Source: Nocardia sp. NBC_00508 (GTDB taxonomy: Bacteria; Actinomycetota; Actinomycetes; Mycobacteriales; Mycobacteriaceae). Taken from it: a DNA stretch of 64,000 bases. The translations under genes were made by a program, and so were the position numbers. This document shows, piece after piece, positions 1 through 10,050 of the stretch. The DNA is taken from assembly GCF_036346875.1 (NCBI RefSeq), contig NZ_CP107852.1, positions 434,001 through 498,000 of the forward strand, in the 5' to 3' direction. Within the stretch, counting starts at the first letter, position 1, and each line of letters opens with the position of its first letter. The notes beneath the pieces were generated by a model. It saw only the letters and a list, made by a program, of their open reading frames with translations, was not told where the DNA came from and searched no databases.

Positions 1-1
1 G

Positions 2-1606
2 ACCGGTTCCGGCAAAACCCTGGCCTTCGGCCTCCCGATGCTCACCCGCCTGGCGGGCGCTCCGGCCAAGCCGGGCAGGCCACGCGGACTCGTGCTGGTG
101 CCGACCCGCGAACTGGCCGCGCAGATCGAGCGGGCGCTCGACGAACCGGCGCTTGCGCTCGGCCTGCGCGTGGCGTCGGTGGTCGGCGGCGCGCCGATCA
201 AACGCCAAGCCGACCGGCTCGCGCGCGGCGTCGACCTGCTCATCGCCACGCCCGGCCGGCTCGCCGACCTGATCGCGCAAGGGTCCGCCGCCCTGTCCGA
301 CGTGGTGATCACCGCGCTGGACGAGGCCGACCACATGGCCGACATGGGCTTCCTGCCGCAGGTGACCAAGCTGCTGGACCGCACACCGAGCGACGGTCAG
401 CGCCTGCTGTTCTCCGCCACGCTGGACGGCGACGTCGACAAGCTGGTCAAGCGCTACCTGCGCGCACCGGTCACGCACTCGACCGCGCCGCCGTCGGCGT
501 CGGTCGCCACGATGTCGCACCACCTGCTGTACGTGCGCGACAAGGTGGCCAAACGGGCGGTCGCCACCGAGATCGCCGGCCGCGACGGGCTGACCATCAT
601 GTTCGTCCGCACCAAGCACGGCGCCGACCGGCTCGCCAAACAGCTGCGCGGCGCGGGCATCGCCGCGGGCGCGCTGCACGGCGGCAAGGCGCAGAACAAT
701 CGGACCCGCACCCTCGCCGCGTTCGCCGACGGCTCGGTGCCGGTGCTGGTCACCACCGACGTCGCCGCGCGCGGCATCCACGTCGACGGGATCTCCCTGG
801 TCGTGCACGTCGATCCACCCGCCGAGCCGAAGGCCTACCTGCACCGGGCCGGGCGCACCGCACGCGCCGGTGAGGACGGCGTGGTGGTCACGCTGGTGAT
901 GGACGACGAGCGCCGGGATGTCGAGGCGATGGCGCGCAAGGCCGGGGTGGAGGTCGACGGGGTCGAGGTTCGTCCCGGCGATCACACGCTGATCGCGATC
1001 ACCGGCGCGCGCCGCCCGACCGGCGTTCCGGTCGCCGCACCGACCGCGCCCACATCGACGCCGGTCGCCGAGACGCCCACACGACGGAAGCCGGGACGGA
1101 ACGCAGAACCGATCGCGGGCGGTGGCCCTGGCGCGAGACGATCCGGGGGTCGCTCCGCATCGAGGTCAGCCACGACCACACGGAAGCCGGGACGGCACGC
1201 AGCACCGACTAGCACCGGAGGTCGTGGCACGAGTGAAGCGACACAGTCGGGTCGCTCCGCTTCGACGCGCGGCGCGGAAACGCGGAAGCCGGGGCGGAAC
1301 GCGGAGCCGGCCGCGGGCAGTCGGCGTAGCACGAATGACGCCACCCAGTCAGGGAGCCGCTCCGGGGCGAGCCGGGACAGCGGATCGGTGACAGCTCGCC
1401 GCAGCGGCGCGAATGCCGCGGGGACGTCCGCGACGGGCAATACCGTGGCACGCAGTGCCGACGCCGTCACCGCCCGGAGCTCTGGCTCGGGCGAGTTCTC
1501 CCGCCGCGCCGCAGGTCAGGCCTCCGGCGACACAGCAGGCCGAACACGGCGACGCGCCGTGCGATCCCAGCAGCCGCCACCGCGTGGCAACCGCGGAGCA
1601 CACTGA
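2..1606 (+). CDS. DEAD-box RNA helicase, 5'-truncated by window edge
   Basis: ATP-dependent RNA helicase of the DEAD-box family. The frame is already open at base 2, where the first visible residues are the Walker A motif TGSGKT, so the start and Q motif lie outside the window. In order: PTRELA (motif Ia), TPGRL (Ib), DEAD at bases 320-331, SAT (III), then the second RecA domain with TTDVAARG and HRAGRTARAG (V and VI). The last 190 or so residues are a basic Ser/Arg/Gly tail carrying three imperfect repeats of about 33 residues, each opening with RKPGR (bases 1084, 1181, 1282). Such tails usually bind RNA. The helicase assignment is certain; the RNA target is unknown. Confidence 0.95.
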   Translation, partial: TGSGKTLAFGLPMLTRLAGAPAKPGRPRGLVLVPTRELAAQIERALDEPALALGLRVASVVGGAPIKRQADRLARGVDLLIATPGRLADLIAQGSAALSDVVITALDEADHMADMGFLPQVTKLLDRTPSDGQRLLFSATLDGDVDKLVKRYLRAPVTHSTAPPSASVATMSHHLLYVRDKVAKRAVATEIAGRDGLTIMFVRTKHGADRLAKQLRGAGIAAGALHGGKAQNNRTRTLAAFADGSVPVLVTTDVAARGIHVDGISLVVHVDPPAEPKAYLHRAGRTARAGEDGVVVTLVMDDERRDVEAMARKAGVEVDGVEVRPGDHTLIAITGARRPTGVPVAAPTAPTSTPVAETPTRRKPGRNAEPIAGGGPGARRSGGRSASRSATTTRKPGRHAAPTSTGGRGTSEATQSGRSASTRGAETRKPGRNAEPAAGSRRSTNDATQSGSRSGASRDSGSVTARRSGANAAGTSATGNTVARSADAVTARSSGSGEFSRRAAGQASGDTAGRTRRRAVRSQQPPPRGNRGAH

Positions 1607-1612
1607 TCGGTC

Positions 1613-2455
1613 GTGACGCATCCGGCCGCGGCCGTCCTCTGCGCCCTGCTCGCCGCGCTGCTGTTCGCGGTCGCCGCGGTGGCGCAGCAACGGGCGGCGG
1701 CCGCTGTGCCGGAAGGGGAATCCCTGGTCCGCTCCCTGCTGCGCAATCCGCGCTGGTGGGCGGGCATCGGCGGCGACACGGGCGGATACGCCATGCAGAT
1801 CGCGGCGCTCGCGCTGGGCGCCGTGCTGCTGGTGCAGCCGATCCTGGTGAGCGCGCTGGTCTTCGCGCTGCCGTTGTCGGCACGACTCAACGACCGCCGC
1901 GTCACACCCCGCACCTGGGCGGCCGCGCTGGCGCTCACCGCCGCGCTGGCCTGCTTCCTGCTCGTCGGCAATCCGGCCGCGGGCAATGCGGATGCGCCAC
2001 TGCGGGATTGGCTGCTACCGCTGGGCATTCTGCTCGGCCTGATCGCCGCCGCCACGGTTGCCGGTCTCGCCGCGGACGACCCGGCATGGCGTGGGATGCT
2101 GCTCGGCGCGGCGAGCGGCTCGCTGTTCGGTCTGGCCGCCGCGCTCACCTCCTACGTCACCGACCTGTTCGAGCACGGTCTCGGCCAGGTGCTCGGCGGC
2201 TGGCAGACCTGGGCGCTCATCGCGGCGGGCGGCACCGGCGTCTACCTCCAGCAGCGCGCCTTCCAGGCCGGGCCGCTGGCCGCGTCGCTGCCCGCGGTGA
2301 CGATCGCCGAACCGCTGGCCGCCGCCTTCATCGGTATCACCGTGCTGGACGAAAGATTGCGCACCAACACCATGGGCCTCGTCATCACCGGCATCGCGGT
2401 CCTCGTCATGTGCGCCACCACGATCACCCTTTCCCGCTCACAGGCGGCCGCCTGA
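1613..2455 (+). CDS. DMT-superfamily (EamA-like) membrane transporter
   Basis: A 280-residue integral membrane protein with about nine hydrophobic segments from the N-terminus, ending in a short hydrophilic tail. Alternating Ala/Leu/Gly-rich helices, a conserved-looking PxLVSALVFALP segment near residue 80 and a second half that repeats the fold (AFQAGPLAASLPAVTIAEPLAA) fit the DMT/EamA drug-metabolite transporters found widely in actinobacteria. The substrate is unknown. A GTG start lies 6 nt after the helicase stop, so the two are probably co-transcribed. The membrane topology is seen in the sequence; the transport role is inferred from the family. Confidence 0.8.
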   Translation: MTHPAAAVLCALLAALLFAVAAVAQQRAAAAVPEGESLVRSLLRNPRWWAGIGGDTGGYAMQIAALALGAVLLVQPILVSALVFALPLSARLNDRRVTPRTWAAALALTAALACFLLVGNPAAGNADAPLRDWLLPLGILLGLIAAATVAGLAADDPAWRGMLLGAASGSLFGLAAALTSYVTDLFEHGLGQVLGGWQTWALIAAGGTGVYLQQRAFQAGPLAASLPAVTIAEPLAAAFIGITVLDERLRTNTMGLVITGIAVLVMCATTITLSRSQAAA

Positions 2456-3997
<1,542 letters not shown>

Positions 3998-4023
3998 GCG
4001 CCGACACGCACACCTGAGTGGCA

Positions 4024-4055
4024 ACCGGCCCACGCGACCCGACGCGTGGGCCGGT
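4024..4055 (+). terminator. Perfect 13-bp hairpin downstream of guaB1
   Basis: Arms 4024-4036 and 4043-4055 are exact reverse complements around a 6-nt loop. No T-tract follows, as is common in GC-rich actinobacteria. TAACAT follows directly at 4055-4060 and could be a -10 box for the CNNM transcript, so the palindrome might also act as an operator. Confidence 0.6.
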
Positions 4056-4106
4056 AACATAGTGGTTGCCGAAGACCGGCATCAAGACTCCCGCGAAAGG
4101 ATCCAG

Positions 4107-4238
4107 TTGTCACCCGCGTCCGAGGGCGCCGCACAGGAGGGCTCCTCTATCGAGCCGGGTGACAAACCCGGCGTCCTCCGCTCCGCAGTAGTCCCGCTCC
4201 GCACAGGCCGTTTCCCAGCACCGTTCGGGTGGTGCTGA
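4107..4238 (+). CDS. Possible 43-aa leader ORF before the CNNM genes
   Basis: A TTG start follows the purine-rich GAAAGGA by 5 nt and opens a 43-codon frame. Its TGA (4236-4238) overlaps the GTG at 4229 and lies 2 nt before the ATG at 4241 of the next gene, a layout that suggests translational coupling. The peptide is Pro/Ser/Gly-rich with no recognised domain. An internal hairpin (GCCGGGT/ACCCGGC, about 4157-4175) is also present. No family is recognised and this may be only an untranslated leader. Confidence 0.3.
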   Translation: MSPASEGAAQEGSSIEPGDKPGVLRSAVVPLRTGRFPAPFGWC

Positions 4239-5623
4239 CGATGTCCGTCGCGCTCACCGCGCTCAGCCTGATCGGGTTCGTAGCTCTCACAGTCGGCACG
4301 GCCTTGTTCGTCGCCGCCGAGTTCTCCCTCACCGCGTTGGAACGCAGTACCGTCGAGGCGCACGCCCGCACCGGCGACGTCCGCGCCCGGATGGTCCGCA
4401 AAGCCCAGCACACGCTGTCGTTCCAGCTGTCCGGCGCCCAGCTCGGCATCACCATCACCACGCTGATCACCGGTTATATCGCCGAACCGGTGCTGGCCAA
4501 GCTACTGAAGCCGGTGTTCACCGGCCTCGGGCTGAGCGACGCCGCCGGGCACGGCATCGCCCTCACGCTGGCGTTGGTCCTGGCCACCTCGCTGTCGATG
4601 ATCTACGGCGAGCTGGTACCCAAGAACATCGCCATCGCCAAGCCGCTGGCCACCGCCCGCGCCACGGCCGGTCCGATGGTCGCCTTCTCGGTGGCGTTCA
4701 AGTGGATGATCCACTTCCTCAACGGCACCGCCAACTGGGTGGTCCGCAGGCTCGGCGTGGAACCCGCCGAGGAGTTGCGCTCGGCTCGCTCCCCGCAGGA
4801 ACTGGGGTCGCTGGTGCGCACCTCGGCCCTGCGCGGCGCGCTCGATCAGCGCACCGCCCAGGTGATGGATCGCTCGCTGCAGTTCGGCGAGCGCAGCGCC
4901 GAGGAACTGATGACGCCCCGGGTGACGATCGAATCGCTGGACAAGGACGACACCATCGCCGACCTCATCGACGCGGCAGGCCGCACCGGCTACTCCCGGT
5001 TCCCGGTGATCGACGGCGATCTCGACAACACCCTCGGCTTCGTACACGTCAAGCAGGCGTTCACGCATCCGGCCGGCGAGCGCCGGACCCTCCCACTGCA
5101 CATGCTCGCCCGTCCGGTCCCGATCGTGCCCGCGAGCCTGGACGGCGACGAGGTGCTCGAACGCATCCGCGCCGACGGCATGCAGGTCGCCCTCGTCGTG
5201 GACGAGTACGGCGGCACCGCGGGCCTGGTCACCATGGAGGACGTCATCGAGGAGATCCTCGGTGACGTCCGCGACGAGCACGACGAGGAGGAGCGCGACG
5301 TGCGGCGCGTCTCGGACGGCTGGGACTGTTCGGGCCTGCTGCGCATCGACGAGGTCTCCCGGGCGACCGGGTACGACGCCCCCGAGGGCGAGTACGAGAC
5401 ACTGGGCGGCCTCGTCCTGACCAGGCTGGGCCGCATCCCGATGGCAGGCGACGAGGTCGTGCTGCCGAATCCCCGCACGCAACAGTGGTCTGCGGCGGAC
5501 GATCCCGACGCGGGCGGCTGGATCGCCCGCGTGGAGCGGATGGACGGGCGGCGCATCGACCGGGTGCGCCTGATCCCGGTCACCGCCGACGCACTCGCGA
5601 CCAAGGAGCACAGCCATGGGTGA
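4229..5623 (+). CDS. CNNM/CorC-HlyC family transporter (first of pair)
   Basis: A 464-residue protein with an N-terminal DUF21 (CNNM) membrane domain of four hydrophobic helices (about residues 8-190, including FVAAEF and the charged-polar YGELVPKN segment). It is followed by a CBS pair (about 210-335, with YSRFPVIDG and VVDEYGGTAGLVTMED) and a C-terminal CorC_HlyC domain. Relatives are linked to divalent-cation (Mg/Co) export or homeostasis, and the substrate is inferred. The start could be GTG 4229 or ATG 4241; neither has a good Shine-Dalgarno sequence, in keeping with coupling to the leader ORF. It overlaps the next gene by 8 nt, so the two are made together and may form a heteromer, as at Rv1842c-Rv1841c. 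Confidence 0.9.
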   Translation: MVLTMSVALTALSLIGFVALTVGTALFVAAEFSLTALERSTVEAHARTGDVRARMVRKAQHTLSFQLSGAQLGITITTLITGYIAEPVLAKLLKPVFTGLGLSDAAGHGIALTLALVLATSLSMIYGELVPKNIAIAKPLATARATAGPMVAFSVAFKWMIHFLNGTANWVVRRLGVEPAEELRSARSPQELGSLVRTSALRGALDQRTAQVMDRSLQFGERSAEELMTPRVTIESLDKDDTIADLIDAAGRTGYSRFPVIDGDLDNTLGFVHVKQAFTHPAGERRTLPLHMLARPVPIVPASLDGDEVLERIRADGMQVALVVDEYGGTAGLVTMEDVIEEILGDVRDEHDEEERDVRRVSDGWDCSGLLRIDEVSRATGYDAPEGEYETLGGLVLTRLGRIPMAGDEVVLPNPRTQQWSAADDPDAGGWIARVERMDGRRIDRVRLIPVTADALATKEHSHG

Positions 5624-6680
5624 CCTCCTCGGCGTGCTGCTCACCATCGTGCTACTCGGCGGCAACGCCTTCTTCGTCGCGGCCGAGTTCGCGCTCATCT
5701 CCGCCCGGCGCGACCGGCTGGAAGCACTGGCCGCACAGGGCAAGCGCAATGCGAACACCGTGATCCGGGCGGGCGAGAATCTGTCGATGATGCTCGCGGC
5801 CGCGCAGCTGGGCATCACCATCTGCTCGATCCTGCTCGGTCGCGTCGGCGAGCCCGCCGTCGCGCATCTGCTGGAGGGCCCGTTCGAGCTGATCGGCCTG
5901 CCCGAGCAGGTGCTGCACCCGGTGGCGTTCGCCATCGCGCTGACCATCGTTGTCATCCTGCACATCTTGTTCGGCGAGATGATCCCGAAGAACATCGCGC
6001 TGGCCGGTCCGGAACGCAGCGCACTGCTGCTGGTTCCGGCGCACCTGGTGTGGCTGCGGCTGGCTCGACCGCTCATCGCGGTCTACAACCTGGCCGCCAA
6101 CCTGTCGCTGCGGCTGCTGCGAATCGAGCCGAAGGACGAGCTCGAGGCCACCGTGTCCATGGTCGAGCTGGCCGAGATGATCGGCGAGTCGCGCTCGGAG
6201 GGCCTGCTCGACGAAGAAGAGCACCGGCGCCTCACCCAGGCGCTCCGCACCAGCGAACGGGTGGTCGCCGAGGTCATGGTGCCGCTGACGGCGGCACGGT
6301 CGGTTCCGCTGCGCGGCAATGGGACGACGCTCGGCGACATCGAATCCGCTGTCGCCGAGACCGGATTCTCCCGCTATCCGGTGCGGGCGGGCGACGGCTC
6401 GCTGGTCGGCTATCTGCATGTCAAGGACGTGCTCGACAAGGTCGCCGACGAAAGCGCCGGGCCCGCGACGCCGATCCCGCGCACCGACATCCGCCCGTTG
6501 CCGACGGTCGGCATGGGCACCACGCTCTATGAGGCGCTGGCCCGCTTGCGCCGCACCAACAGCCACCTCGGCCGGGTGGTCGACGAGCGGGGCAACACCA
6601 CCGGCATCGTCGCCTTGGAGGACTTGGTGGAGGAGTTCGTCGGCACTGTCCGAGACGTCACGCACCGGGTGATCGAGTGA
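5616..6680 (+). CDS. CNNM/CorC-HlyC family transporter (second of pair)
   Basis: A 354-residue paralogue of the preceding protein. It has a DUF21 membrane domain (FFVAAEFALISARRDR near the N-terminus, FGEMIPKNIAL near residue 120) and a CBS pair (about 215-345 with FSRYPVRAG and VVDERGNTTGIVALED). It ends at the CBS region, lacking the CorC_HlyC domain of its neighbour. The ATG lies inside the 3' end of the first gene (8-nt overlap), so translation is coupled. Having one full-length and one short CNNM protein in tandem is conserved in mycobacteria and suggests a two-subunit cation transporter. Function is inferred from family. Confidence 0.9.
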   Translation: MGDLLGVLLTIVLLGGNAFFVAAEFALISARRDRLEALAAQGKRNANTVIRAGENLSMMLAAAQLGITICSILLGRVGEPAVAHLLEGPFELIGLPEQVLHPVAFAIALTIVVILHILFGEMIPKNIALAGPERSALLLVPAHLVWLRLARPLIAVYNLAANLSLRLLRIEPKDELEATVSMVELAEMIGESRSEGLLDEEEHRRLTQALRTSERVVAEVMVPLTAARSVPLRGNGTTLGDIESAVAETGFSRYPVRAGDGSLVGYLHVKDVLDKVADESAGPATPIPRTDIRPLPTVGMGTTLYEALARLRRTNSHLGRVVDERGNTTGIVALEDLVEEFVGTVRDVTHRVIE

Positions 6681-6717
6681 CCGTACTGGCATCGCGTTCC
6701 GGCACCCGGGTGTCGGC

Positions 6718-7650
6718 GTGACCGTGCGGATATTCCCCGGTGCGCGGTGGCGGGCGGCCGCCGCGGCGCACCGGGCCCGGCTCGATGATCTGGTCGGGCC
6801 GTATCTCGAACGGAGAGCAGAAGGTTCGTCGCATCCGGTGATCGACTTCTTGTTCACCTACTACGGTCACAAACCTGCCCAGCTGCGGCGCTGGCACCCG
6901 GGCTACGGTTTCGCGCTCGCCGACGCCGCCGAGTACGACGGGGCCCGCGGGTATCACCGCGTCAGCGTGGACAGGGGGAGCGGTTCGGGCGATTCCGCGC
7001 CCGGTAACGTCTTCACCGCCGACCCCGCATATCTGGCCAAGCGCTACGACACCCTCGCGTTCGTCGCGAATCTGTTGCGTGCCACCGCGTCTCGGCCAGC
7101 GCAGCTGTCTTGCTTCGGCCTGCACGAGTGGGCGATGGTGTATCGCACCGCCGACATCCGGCACCAGCAGGTGCCGTTGCGGCTCGGACGGGCGAGTACC
7201 GACGCGGTGGTGGAATCGATGTCCTTGCGTTGCACGCATTTCGACGCCTACCGCTTCTTCACCCCGGAGGCCGTCGGCCGCAATGCCGAGCCGCTGACGC
7301 GCGCCGACCAGCTCCGTCGCGAACAGCCGGGCTGCCTGCACGCGAACATGGACCTGTACAAGTGGGGCTTCAAGCTGGTCCCGCTGATCTCCTCCGAGCT
7401 GCTGCTGGATTGCTTCGAGATGGCCTGCGCGGCACGCGAACTCGACATGCGCGCCAGCCCCTACGACCTGTCCCGGTACGGCTACGAACCGATCCGCATC
7501 GAGACGTCCGCGGGACGCGCGGAGTACGTCCGCGCACAGTCCGCGCTGGCCGAGCGCGCGGCCGAGTTGCGCCGCACGTTCCTCGGCGTCTGCGACGAAC
7601 TGCTGGCGCGCGACGCGGCCGAACGGGTCGGTACCGCCCCCCTGGACTGA
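6718..7650 (+). CDS. 3-methyladenine DNA glycosylase-annotated family protein
   Basis: A 310-residue soluble protein of an actinobacterial family that databases usually label 3-methyladenine DNA glycosylase. Recognisable segments are HPVIDFLFTYYGHKPAQLRRWHPGYG (residues about 40-65), CFGLHEWAMVY, LRCTHFDAYRFF and LHANMDLYKWGFKL. The HEW and HFDAYRFF blocks look like conserved active-site regions, but I cannot identify the helix-hairpin-helix of classical AlkA or the fold of Tag with confidence, so the enzymatic label comes from family annotation rather than visible motifs. The GTG start at 6718 follows the CNNM operon by 37 nt on the same strand. Confidence 0.7.
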   Translation: MTVRIFPGARWRAAAAAHRARLDDLVGPYLERRAEGSSHPVIDFLFTYYGHKPAQLRRWHPGYGFALADAAEYDGARGYHRVSVDRGSGSGDSAPGNVFTADPAYLAKRYDTLAFVANLLRATASRPAQLSCFGLHEWAMVYRTADIRHQQVPLRLGRASTDAVVESMSLRCTHFDAYRFFTPEAVGRNAEPLTRADQLRREQPGCLHANMDLYKWGFKLVPLISSELLLDCFEMACAARELDMRASPYDLSRYGYEPIRIETSAGRAEYVRAQSALAERAAELRRTFLGVCDELLARDAAERVGTAPLD

Positions 7651-7816
7651 CCCCGACGCAACCGCCGATTCAACGAAAATCTTCGCGAATCGTGCGCGGA
7701 ATCCGCCGAAACCCTCCGGCAAGTTAATGAGTATTACTACCATTCAGTCAGTGCGGTGACTGTCCCAGTCAGCACGGACAGCCGAGTTCCGAAGACGAAG
7801 TTGGGGGGACGCGACG

Positions 7817-9391
7817 ATGCGCCCGATGACCAGACTCTGCCGCGTCAAATCGCTGGTTCTGCTCACCGTCGGCATGGTCACGGCCATGATGCTGCCCGGG
7901 AGCGCCTCGGCGGATCCGGACGCAGGCATCCAGAACGCCATCCACGAATTCTTCGATGTCGGGCGCACTTCGGTCCCGCGCGCGGACTGCGGGCCCGGCT
8001 CCGCACCGGAGAACGGTCTGCAGGGCGACGTCACGGCGGCCGACCGCGACAGCGGGCGCAGTACCCTGGGCTACCGGTGCAACATGTCCTTCGTCGGCGG
8101 ATATGCGGGCCGCGGGGCAGGCATCACCTCCACCAGCTTCGAGCACTGCGCCTACCTGGGCTCGTTCTTTCCCGGCGACCTGATCAGCGAGGGCCGCGGC
8201 GTCCAGGTGCTGGACGTGTCCGATCCCGCGCAGCCACGTCCGACGGTCACGCTGACCGAGCCCGCCATGCTCGCGGGCACCTGGGAGAGCCTCAAGGTCA
8301 ACACCGAGCGCAAGCTGCTGGTCGGCACCGGCGTCCCGGTCGGCGAGGGCGTGGGCTATCTGTCGATCTACGACGTCGCCGATTGCGCCCACCCTCGGCT
8401 GCTGAATCCCGGTCCGGGCACGAACCTGCTGATGCCTCTGCCGATCACCACACATGAGGGCGGCTTCTCGCCGGACGGCTACACGTATTGGGCGTCGGGG
8501 GTCGCGCCCGGTTTCGTCAGCGCGATCGACCTCACCGATCCGGCCAACCCCCGCGTGGTCTGGCAGGGATTGACCGGCATCGAGGCACACGGGTTCGGCA
8601 TCAGCCCAGATGGCAACCGGATGTACATCTCGGCCCTCGGCGGATTCACCGTCATGGACATCAGCGCGGTGCAGCGCCGCGACCCGAACCCGCAGGTGCA
8701 CCACATCGGCCGGGTGTTCTGGACGGACGGCTGGGCGACCCAGCACAGCGTCCCGGTCAGTTACGACGGCAAGCCCTACCTCTACACCGTCGACGAGGGC
8801 GGTTCCGGCGGCGTCAAACTCATCGACATCTCCGACGAGACCGAGCCCAGGGTGGCCGCCAAGGTCAAGCTGGAAATCAACTTGCCGCAGCACATCGACA
8901 GCAATATCGGCTCGTCCATGGGCGGTTCCGCGTTCGCGTACGAATCGCACTACTGCGCCGCCGACCGTGAGGACAATCCGACCGCTTTGGCCTGCGGATG
9001 GATCTCCTCCGGCATCCGGGTCTTCGACGTCCGCGATCCGTTCGCCATCCGCGAGATCGCCTACTACAACCCGCCCGCCCGCACCGGCCAAAACCTGAGC
9101 CTGTGGAACTCGCCGCACGCGCTGGCCTCGATCATCGGCGTGCCGCTGATGAGCACGCCACCCGCGGTCCGCGCTGTGCTGGAAGGCCAGTTCGACCCCC
9201 TCGATGCCACCACGCCACGCACCGGCCGCCTCGCCTTCGGCGACGTGTCCACGGACTGGTGTTTCTCGCCGCCGGAATGGCGCGGCTCGCAACTCTACGT
9301 CGCCTGCTCGGACAACGGATTCATGGTGCTGCAATTGGACAACGACGTGTATTCGCCACCGGCGGACCAGAAATCCATCGTCGGGTCGTAA
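7817..9391 (+). CDS. Secreted LVIVD-repeat beta-propeller protein
   Basis: A 524-residue exported protein with a basic N-terminus, a hydrophobic core and a likely signal-peptidase site after ASA near residue 32. The mature part repeats blades of the type GVQVLDVSDPAQPRP, LSIYDVADCAHPR, VSAIDLTDPANPR, VKLIDISDETEPR and IRVFDVRDPFAIRE, characteristic of LVIVD-repeat propellers. Several Cys pairs fit an extracytoplasmic fold. A G-run (TTGGGGGGA) 9 nt upstream serves as ribosome-binding site. It lies 2 nt before a DUF305 gene and is surely co-transcribed with it. The ligand is unknown; DUF305 partners suggest a metal-linked envelope role. Confidence 0.8.
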   Translation: MRPMTRLCRVKSLVLLTVGMVTAMMLPGSASADPDAGIQNAIHEFFDVGRTSVPRADCGPGSAPENGLQGDVTAADRDSGRSTLGYRCNMSFVGGYAGRGAGITSTSFEHCAYLGSFFPGDLISEGRGVQVLDVSDPAQPRPTVTLTEPAMLAGTWESLKVNTERKLLVGTGVPVGEGVGYLSIYDVADCAHPRLLNPGPGTNLLMPLPITTHEGGFSPDGYTYWASGVAPGFVSAIDLTDPANPRVVWQGLTGIEAHGFGISPDGNRMYISALGGFTVMDISAVQRRDPNPQVHHIGRVFWTDGWATQHSVPVSYDGKPYLYTVDEGGSGGVKLIDISDETEPRVAAKVKLEINLPQHIDSNIGSSMGGSAFAYESHYCAADREDNPTALACGWISSGIRVFDVRDPFAIREIAYYNPPARTGQNLSLWNSPHALASIIGVPLMSTPPAVRAVLEGQFDPLDATTPRTGRLAFGDVSTDWCFSPPEWRGSQLYVACSDNGFMVLQLDNDVYSPPADQKSIVGS

Positions 9392-9393
9392 CG

Positions 9394-10038
9394 ATGCCGA
9401 CCTGGATGCGAACCGTGGCCGCGGCTTCCGCGGTCTTCGCGCTGCTCGTGCTCGGCGCGGCGCTGCGGCCCCTGGTGATTCCGGAAAGTCCTTCGGCGGC
9501 ACCGATTCTCACTGCGGTGGAAGTCGGCTTCACGCAGGACATGACCGCCCACCACCAGCAAGCGCTGCTCATGGTGCAGCGGCTCGACCGCGCCGTCGAT
9601 CCGGCGGTGACCCGGCTGGCCGAGCAACTCGACCGCACGCAGCGCTTGGAGATCGGCACCATGCTCGGCTGGCTGCGCCTGGCGGGCGCGGCGCCGACCG
9701 CTGCGCGTCCCATGGCGTGGATGCCCACCGCGCATCGGCATGCGGGCACTGTCCGGCATGCCGATGCGTCGGCCGCGAACCCTGCCATGCCGGGGATGGC
9801 GAACGCCGCCGAACTCGACGCCTTGGCGGCGGCTCGAGGCTGCGAGGCGGAAATCCTGTTCCTGCAGTTGATGTTTCGGCACCATCAAGGCGGCATCGCG
9901 ATGGCCGAAGCCGCCGACAACCTGGTGCGCTCCGGTCCGGTCAAGGAGATCGCCCGCGCGATGATCCACGGACAGGGCCAGGAGGCCGGGGTCATGGGGA
10001 TGCTGCTGACCCAGCGCGGCGCCGCCCCGCTGCCTTGA
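9394..10038 (+). CDS. DUF305 family protein, membrane-anchored or secreted
   Basis: A 214-residue protein with an N-terminal hydrophobic segment (residues 5-27, signal anchor) and the ferritin-like DUF305 domain. The two signature histidine pairs are H53-H54 (DMTAHHQQALLM) and H163-H164 (MFRHHQGGIAMA). The linker (about 105-135) is rich in Met and His, suggesting copper or another metal. Members have been linked to copper binding outside the cytoplasm, but that is family knowledge only. The start ATG lies 2 nt after the stop of the LVIVD gene. A longer upstream frame exists but overlaps that gene antiparallel to its real frame and was discarded. Confidence 0.85.
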   Translation: MPTWMRTVAAASAVFALLVLGAALRPLVIPESPSAAPILTAVEVGFTQDMTAHHQQALLMVQRLDRAVDPAVTRLAEQLDRTQRLEIGTMLGWLRLAGAAPTAARPMAWMPTAHRHAGTVRHADASAANPAMPGMANAAELDALAAARGCEAEILFLQLMFRHHQGGIAMAEAADNLVRSGPVKEIARAMIHGQGQEAGVMGMLLTQRGAAPLP

Positions 10039-10050
10039 CCAGGTCGGATG

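Noticed and set aside
4056..4228. M-box or other magnesium riboswitch before the CNNM genes
   Set aside because: None of the conserved M-box sequence blocks can be found.
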